NCBI GenBank assembly: GCA_964036195.1
Contig: OZ038460.1
Location: 3,537,504 to 3,601,503, forward strand
Direction: 5' to 3'
DNA from: Sphaerolaimus hirsutus
Taxonomy: Eukaryota; Nematoda; Chromadorea; Monhysterida; Sphaerolaimidae
DNA: 64,000 nt
The translations under genes and the position numbers were made by a program. The notes beneath the pieces were generated by a model. That model did no database searches. It saw nothing but the letters and a program-made list of their open reading frames with translations, and was not told the DNA's origin. Shown piece after piece: positions 57,796-64,000 of the stretch; position 1 is the stretch's first letter, and each line of letters begins with the position of its first letter.

Positions 57796-58941
57796 GGTCA
57801 AGTGTTAAGTGACACTTGATTTAAAGTGTTTTATAGTTGATTCGGTGTAGGTTTTTTGCGGTGCGTTTGGATTTATCTCGTCTTTCTATTGCATCACAAT
57901 TTGGCTGCCGTCCAAGGGTTATCACCACTTTCGTGCTACTTTGCCTAGTTGCGAAAAAGCGCCTGTTTTAGCCGCAAAGAGGCGATCGATTTTACTGTTT
58001 TCCATGAAAAATGAAGCTCGATAGCTTGTGTACGAACAATACGGATCTCTCGATTAGGACTGAACCAATTGTGTATGTAACCTTCACGGTATTTACGGTC
58101 CATTACGAATGTTTACTCTTCATTTTTATATCGCAACTAATGAAATGGATACATTCGATAACAACATGGCTCAAATAAACTAAATCATTCAAGATTTCAT
58201 AAATTCCCATAATCACGCGTTTTATACAACCTAAATACTCACCTAATCCTCACAAGCCTTCAACAACATTAGTCACAATCGCTCTACAAATTCAATGGCG
58301 CTAATAAAGTGCACACGAGAGGGGGGGGGTGCCTTTTGCATTAGCCGAACACCCCCCAAGTGCAGTGCAATGCACAGCCACAGTCGAAGGTGCAGTGCAA
58401 CGCATCAAGCAAATGAGTTTGTCCATAGCATATGGTGGTCTGTTCTGCTCTATTGTGTTTTGAGTACCATGGGTTCTCGTGTGGTCGCGGGGTTTTGAAG
58501 GGAGTATCTTTTGACAGACATAGGGTCACTTAAATGAGACGTCACACGTCACCAGGCGGTCATATGCACGCACGTCGAGTAATATTTGCTGGGCATCATG
58601 CATGTTATAAGTGTGCATTCGGCTGGCCGCCAGAGAAGTTCTACGGGGGCCTATTCCACTTTTTTCGAGTGAAGAAGGTACGAATTGTATTTTCTTCAAA
58701 TATTTACAACGTATTTAAAACGCTAAAAATTTTGGTTGACATTGGACAACCATCTCACACCACTTCGCAAACAAATTTTTGGAACAGGATACTTGTCTTG
58801 TCACTTGTCAAGTGGACAGAACTGGAGCCAGGGGCCAGAGTCAATTGCAGCTAAGGCGCACTTAAGGCGCCCGAAATCATGAAATTTCGTGCGATTTAAG
58901 CGTTTACCCGGGATGTCCTATTGAATTGAATTCAGGACCAG
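57796..58941. promoter_or_regulatory. Upstream region of eIF2 gamma
   Basis: The 5' flank of the eIF2 gamma start codon. I see no TATA box at a convincing distance and no other gene. A short inverted repeat of GTGCAGTGCAATGCAC type lies at about 58360-58405. Confidence 0.35.
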
Positions 58942-59130
58942 GTGGCACAGGTGGACAAATGCCCTGTAAAATTTCAAATAATTTCAAATTTCAAAAGCCA
59001 TGTAAAATTCCCACGCTGTAAGCCATGTAAAAACGACGAACGCTCGACAAATGCCATTTTACATGACTTTTGTCACTTTGCATGCCATTTTACATTTTAC
59101 AGGCCACTTCACAGGCTCTGAAAGTGCCCC
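58942..59130. mobile_element. CAG-target palindromic element, third complete copy
   Basis: 189 bases bounded by the duplicated triplet CAG (58939-58941 and 59131-59133). It starts GTGGCACAGGTGG and ends CTCTGAAAGTGCCCC, with arms ATGCCCTGTAAAAT and CATGCCATTTTACATTTTACAGG. On the plus strand it reads CAG/GTGG...CCCCCAG/GT, so it has intron-like ends in either context. I see no coding sequence on either side. Confidence 0.82.
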
Positions 59131-59159
59131 CAGGTCCCATCACCCTACCCCATATGTGA

Positions 59160-59345
59160 CTAATAAACCAACTTGAACGGGGCGGCAGACAGCGAGAGCA
59201 CTCTGAAAGGTGGCGAGCACGCGCGCGCGGCGCCGCGGCACGACTGCAGCAACTCTAGCTATCGATCGCATGCGAGCGGGCGGCCGCTGCCGCCGCCGCG
59301 GCGTGTGTACTAGCCGCCGCCGCGGCAGGGCGCCCCGGTTGTTGG
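59160..59345. other. CpG-rich block
   Basis: A short island of very high GC and CpG content (GCGCGCGCGGCGCCGCGGCA, GCCGCCGCCGCGG) in AT-rich surroundings. It resembles the block at 41030-41135. It may mark a promoter of a gene not resolved in this window. Confidence 0.4.
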
Positions 59346-61166
59346 TGCAGTTGGCAAAGTTTGGGGTTTTTGGGGGTTTTTGAGGGTTTTTTTGAGGGGT
59401 TGAAGGTTTTTTGTTTCTTTTTCTGGGGTGTGATAGTTTTGAAGTTTTTTTAGAATTTTTGGAATAGTTTTTAAATCTCCAGAACTTCTTGAATTTTAGA
59501 GTTTTTCACTGTTTGACAAGATTTCAAGTGGTTGCCCTCGCACATTTTGCACAATATTTCTTCATATTTATTTTTGAATATTGGTAATTCACATCATAGT
59601 AAAATATTTTGTAAATACGTGTGTTCCCCTGTCAACATTTTCCTGAAAAAAATAATTAGCATTTGTCAACTCAACGGGGTTAGCTGTCGCAAGTGAATTA
59701 GTACAGCGTTTGTGCACTGCTCACCTGTGTCAACTGACCGGGCAACTACTAAACAGTACATTTAGTAAACAGAATACACGACCCCAGATTACTAATGCAC
59801 ACTATATTGGATAAACTTAGCGCAGTCACATTTGCATACGACACCGTCCACACTAAAACTACATTCGAGGGTATCCAAACGCGACATCTACACTCTTGCG
59901 GAACGAGAATTATTTCCCAGTATGCATAGCATTATCAGTGCCCAGTTTCTGGCCCCACTTATGTATTTATGTAGTGTACATGGACTGGATGCTTTACAAT
60001 CAATGCTACCGTATTTTGGTGAATTAACTAGGTATGTATCATGAAAAGTTGTCCATCGAATTTACCCATAATTTTACCTAGGTTGCTAGAATTTTTTAAA
60101 ACAATTTTGTGTGCTTATTGTTCAGCCTCTAACGCGTTTGAGTTTACTAGAATGAGTTTTTTTTACTATATATAAACTGTACCTAGTTGTCGAACACCTT
60201 TTTCCAGTAATCTCAAATGCCATTCAGAGTTGATTTAGGTAGGTATACTAAATTGCAGTAAACTATTGTGTACATCGCCCATGTGATGTGGTCATAAAAA
60301 TAATATTTTTGGTTTTTATTCACATAAAATACGGTACTTCCATCGTAAAGCGTGGGATCAGTGAACTACAGCCGTGCAGCCGGGCGGCGCTTGAAAGCCT
60401 ACTCTGATGCATTTTTCATGCGGCATGATTCAAGACGGCCGGGTGGCTATACATGCCGCTCAAAACATTCCGACATTTTCGTCGGCATGAAATGTTACGT
60501 CGACCTTTTTGTACCCGCCCTCGCTTTTCCGCTTGCATTTCGCGTATTTTTCGCGTTGTTTATTCATTTTTATTCCGCCTGGAAATAGGATGAGACGTTT
60601 TTATGCATGTTGTTGGTAAAATAGTAATGTAAATGGCGCCAGCGTGGCTGCTATGGATTTACTGAGACCGGCCACCCTGTAAAATGTAAAATGCCAGGTA
60701 AATTTACTCCCATTTTTACCGGAAATTTCACATGACATTCAAGAAATGTTGTGTGACGTTTGCATTTTAAGTGGGCGATATGCACCTGGCTCAGCGCCAC
60801 AGTTATCATCTAAATATGTTCTCAGATTACAATACGGCAGGTGATAAGTGAAGCAAAATTTAAGCTGAAAGAAGTATGAAGCAAGCAAACTCACAAGTGT
60901 CAAGTAGTTTCAGTTACAAATGTAATCAATTGTAACTTTACATGTCACTTAGCGGTTTGCTTGACTCTTCTCTACTTTCGCAATCGGTCTCCAGAATTAG
61001 TTCGATGCAATGTGCAAATTTTTATGTAAATAAATAAATACACTTGGAACCAGCAGAAAATGCGCCCATCACTATTTTTTATATTTTAGGCGCTCCTCCA
61101 TACCACTTCCTTTAAAATACCTCGAATTGCACCGTTTTAGTCTTGTTCAGGCTGCCCGCCAGAGTT
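59346..61166. other. No gene seen; minor repeats
   Basis: AT-rich sequence with a TTTTTGGGGG-type pyrimidine/purine run at 59355-59460 and a palindromic-family copy at 60115-60275 (GAGTTTACTAGAATGAG, TTCAGAGTTGATTTAGG). Small open frames here (for example 60352-60588) have no features of real proteins. Confidence 0.4.
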
Positions 61167-61665
61167 GTTAAAAGTACTGAACTATTTCAAAAGTAAACGT
61201 AAACGTAAAGTATTTTTCTTTTACTCACCCCTGGGTGCAGAAAACGGAAAGTATTTTTAAAATACTTTTACACTGCGTAAAACATGAGTAAAATACGTTT
61301 TTCCAGAGAAAACGTTAAAAAATGATATTTTTTCTGAGGGAGACATAAAAACAGACATTTTTTCTCGCAGAAAACGTAAAAGTGAGTATTTTTGTTACAG
61401 AAAATGTCTGTATTTTTCCAATTTCTACTCTGGTATGCATCAAGAATTTGTTGTTCTCTCTTGATAAGTATTTCTTATGAAAATGTCTCTGTTTGGCAAA
61501 GTGACATTTTCTGTCCCCTAAAAATACGCTATCTGTACTTGCGTACTTTCAAAAAGTACGCGAATAAGTGAGTACCGGTATTTTTTTCGCGAGGAAACGT
61601 AAACTTATTTACGCAGTACTCGAGTATAGGTATTTATCGAGTAAACGTAAATACGTTTTAACAAC
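61167..61665. repeat. GTACTGAAC...ACGTAAA dispersed repeat, second copy
   Basis: Matches 21420-21915 through the whole length. The edges GTTGTTAAAAGTAC and ACGTTTTAACAACT are inverted to each other, suggesting a TIR-bounded element of about 0.5 kb. Confidence 0.72.
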
Positions 61666-62084
61666 TATGCTGTCCGCTTGAATTGTGGTTTAAAGTGTCC
61701 ATGTGCGTTAGGTTAACGGCTTTCGATCGGTTTGATATCTTACTTTTCGTTGTGCAGTTCGGTACGGCGTTTTTAATTTCCCCGTTTCGTTATTGAAATG
61801 CGCTATAATTCTGTGTTTTTTTATAGAGAATAAATATTTCATTTTATGTACCTAGTTAGGAATGGCGATAATGGCGCAAGTATGCGCCCGAAATTACTTA
61901 TGTCTTGGTCGAAAATGCGCGAGCAGGATACTTATCTACCTATACACTTCAACAAAAGTAAAAATATTTGAAAAAGAAATTCCCATCTTGTTGTACCTGC
62001 TCCAATTTTGATGACAAAATGAAACCTGCAAAGACATTGTCATGAAAAAATTCAAAATGAATTTATGTGCCTCTCTAAAAATAT

Positions 62085-62275
62085 ATACCTAATGTACTCT
62101 GCGGACCGCACGATATGCATTTTTCTGAAGGAAACACTCCATCATGACGTCATCGTTAATAAAATAAAAATTGTTTCAGCAAAAAAAAAAACAACGTTTC
62201 AGAAAAACATTCGTCGCTTGTATACGACTGCGCCTTTTTCCTTTTAAAATATTTTTCTTTTTGTGAAAGCGCGTG
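62085..62275. repeat. Single end of the GGCGGACCGCA element family
   Basis: TGTACTCTGCGGACCGCACG, then TATGCATTTTTCTGAAGG and CATCATGACGTCATCGTTAA, parallel 18684-18850. A matching right end is not seen, so it is probably truncated. Confidence 0.65.
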
Positions 62276-62309
62276 TAAATATTAAGACTCGCTTCGCCTA
62301 AGAACCAAA

Positions 62310-64000
62310 CATGCCTATTTTGTTCCTGTTACAAAAATTTTTTTTGCATTTTTTTTCATGGTTTTGGAATCTCCATAACTAGAAACTTAAAATTTCCTTC
62401 CATGCATGTATCCGGAAATGTCATCTTCCTACTGAAAAAATTGATCAAAGTCAAAAGTCACCATTTTTCAGGCTGTTTTTTGGAAATTCATAACTTTTGT
62501 TTGACTTTATCTATCAATATAATATTTTGTATTTTTATTAAGAAAGTTGTGGAGATTAATTGGCCCATACAAACTAGTTTCATCAAATGTTTTTTTCTCA
62601 ACGAAAATGATGGCTGAAATTTTGAAAATGGCATCAAATTTTCAGTTTGTAATTGAGAGCTTAGCTTTTTTTTGCAAAAACTGTGCCCAATTGCATAGTT
62701 TATTTTACAAAAATAAAATAGAAAAAGTAGGTCTGCCAATTTTTGCCACAACAGTTTGAAACAGCCCGACACCCGTCTCACCACCACAGACAAGCCCACT
62801 CTGAAGACTCAGATGAAGTTGTATGAAAAAAGTTTTCATCATAAACTTAGGTCATTTTTACATGTTCTTTCATTTGTATATCTCCATTTTGTCTCAAACA
62901 TAATTTGGAAGGGTGCTTCCATACAAAAATTCACTTTTCACATAAAAAATTCTGAGCCCCATTTTTATGCTGCATTTGGAATCTTCGTACATAGAAACTA
63001 AGAATTTCTTTCCATACATATATCTGGAAATGCCATCTTCCTACAAAAAAAATTGATTGAAGTCAAAAATCATCTTTTTTCCAGACATTTCTTTGGAAAT
63101 TCAAAACTTTTGCTTGACATCATCTATCAATTTGATATTTTGGATTTTTATTAATATAGTTTTGGAGATTAATTGCCCCATACAAACAAACTTCATCAGA
63201 TTTTTTTTTCTCACTGAAAATTGTGGCTGAAATTTTGAAAATGGCACCAAGTTTTTTGTTCTGAATTGAGAGCTTAGCTTTTTTCACAAAAACTGTGCTC
63301 AATTGCATAGTTTATGATAAAAAAATAAAATCCAAAAAGTAGGTCTGCACTTTTTTACCACAGCAGTTTGAAATGATCAACAACGCAGATGTCATGATCA
63401 CGGACAATCCCACTCTGAAGACTCAGATGAAGTTTTATGAAAAAAGTTTCCATTATATTCTTAGGTTATTTTATCATGCTCTTTCATTTGTATGTCTCCA
63501 TTTTTTATTAAACACACTTTGAAAGGGTGTTGTCATACAAAAGTGTACTTTTTAGCACATATCACAAGTGTGGTCATGTAAAATCCAAAAATTATTCATT
63601 TGTACTAGTAGCTAACTGTTCTGACAGTAGCTTTTAGCTGGCCATTTGGTTATTTTATGTTTCTGCTAAATTGCACTTGCATAAAAAAAAATATCACAAG
63701 CATGATCACATGTGAATATCATGTCCCAACCCTAGTTCATAGCAGTTAGATTGCAAACAGAAACATAAAATAACCAAATGGCCAGCTAAAAGCTACTGTC
63801 AGAACAGTTAGCTAATGGTAAAAATGAATTATTTTTGGATTTTACATGATCACACTTGTGATATTTGCTAAAAAAGTACATTTTTGTATGACAGCACCCT
63901 TTCAAAGTGTGTTTAATAAAAAATGGAGACATACAAATGAAAGAGCATGATAAAATAACCTAAGAATATAATGGAAACTTTTTTCAAAAAATTTCATCTG
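62310..64000. repeat. Tandem 613-base unit leading into a large palindrome
   Basis: A unit starting near 62401 (CATGCATGTATCCGGAAATG) recurs diverged at 63014 (CATACATATATCTGGAAATG). From about 63418 the sequence GAAGACTCAGATGAAGTTTTATG runs to a turning point near 63710, then returns in reverse complement to the window edge (ending TTTCATCTG). The arms match closely, for example TTTTAGCTGGCCATTTGG and CCAAATGGCCAGCTAAAA. No credible coding content; the structure continues beyond the window. Confidence 0.85.

Noticed and set aside
60352-60588. 78-codon plus-strand frame with a hydrophobic end
   Set aside because: Isolated, no splice partners, no recognisable motif; likely chance.

Overview
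This is a stretch of a repeat-rich, AT-rich animal genome. Genes are split by GT-AG introns, and exon phases fit together over long distances. Two host genes stand out. One is translation initiation factor eIF2 gamma. The other is a very long minus-strand gene for a secreted, cysteine-rich protein with a ShK-type domain near one end and a DB-type 12-cysteine module at the other. That domain pair suggests an ecdysozoan (nematode or arthropod relative), but the species cannot be fixed from this sequence. A trypsin-like protease fragment sits at the left edge.

Layout: 1-2.3 kb, the last two exons of a serine protease. 4.4-8.0 kb, a decayed PIF/Harbinger transposase (+) with a divergent, multi-exon unknown gene (-). 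8.2-12.4 kb, a dead BEL/Pao fragment interrupted by a young non-autonomous LTR element. 12.4-17.3 kb, terminal-inverted-repeat (TIR) elements without coding capacity. 17.6-45.0 kb, the ShK/DB gene. One of its introns holds a long-TIR DNA element (21916-32861), which in turn holds a 10.16-kb Ty3/gypsy-like element (22208-32370) with 147-bp LTRs and a TATGA target duplication. 45-52 kb, TIR elements and short repeats. 52.3-57.8 kb, eIF2 gamma in eight exons, with two hAT-like elements in its introns, one carrying an 18 x 20 bp minisatellite. 58-64 kb, repeats ending in a large palindrome that runs off the window.

Two observations deserve most attention. First, a palindromic element family with 3-bp CAG/CTG target duplications has ends that coincide with splice sites in the ShK/DB gene. 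This looks like an introner, a transposable element that creates introns. Second, the gypsy-like element carries about 4 kb of extra cargo between pol and its 3' LTR: two divergent genes (six and eight exons in my model) whose intron phases all fit, encoding about 332 and 483 residues of unrecognised protein. Everything is read by eye; no homology search, splice predictor or RNA data was available.
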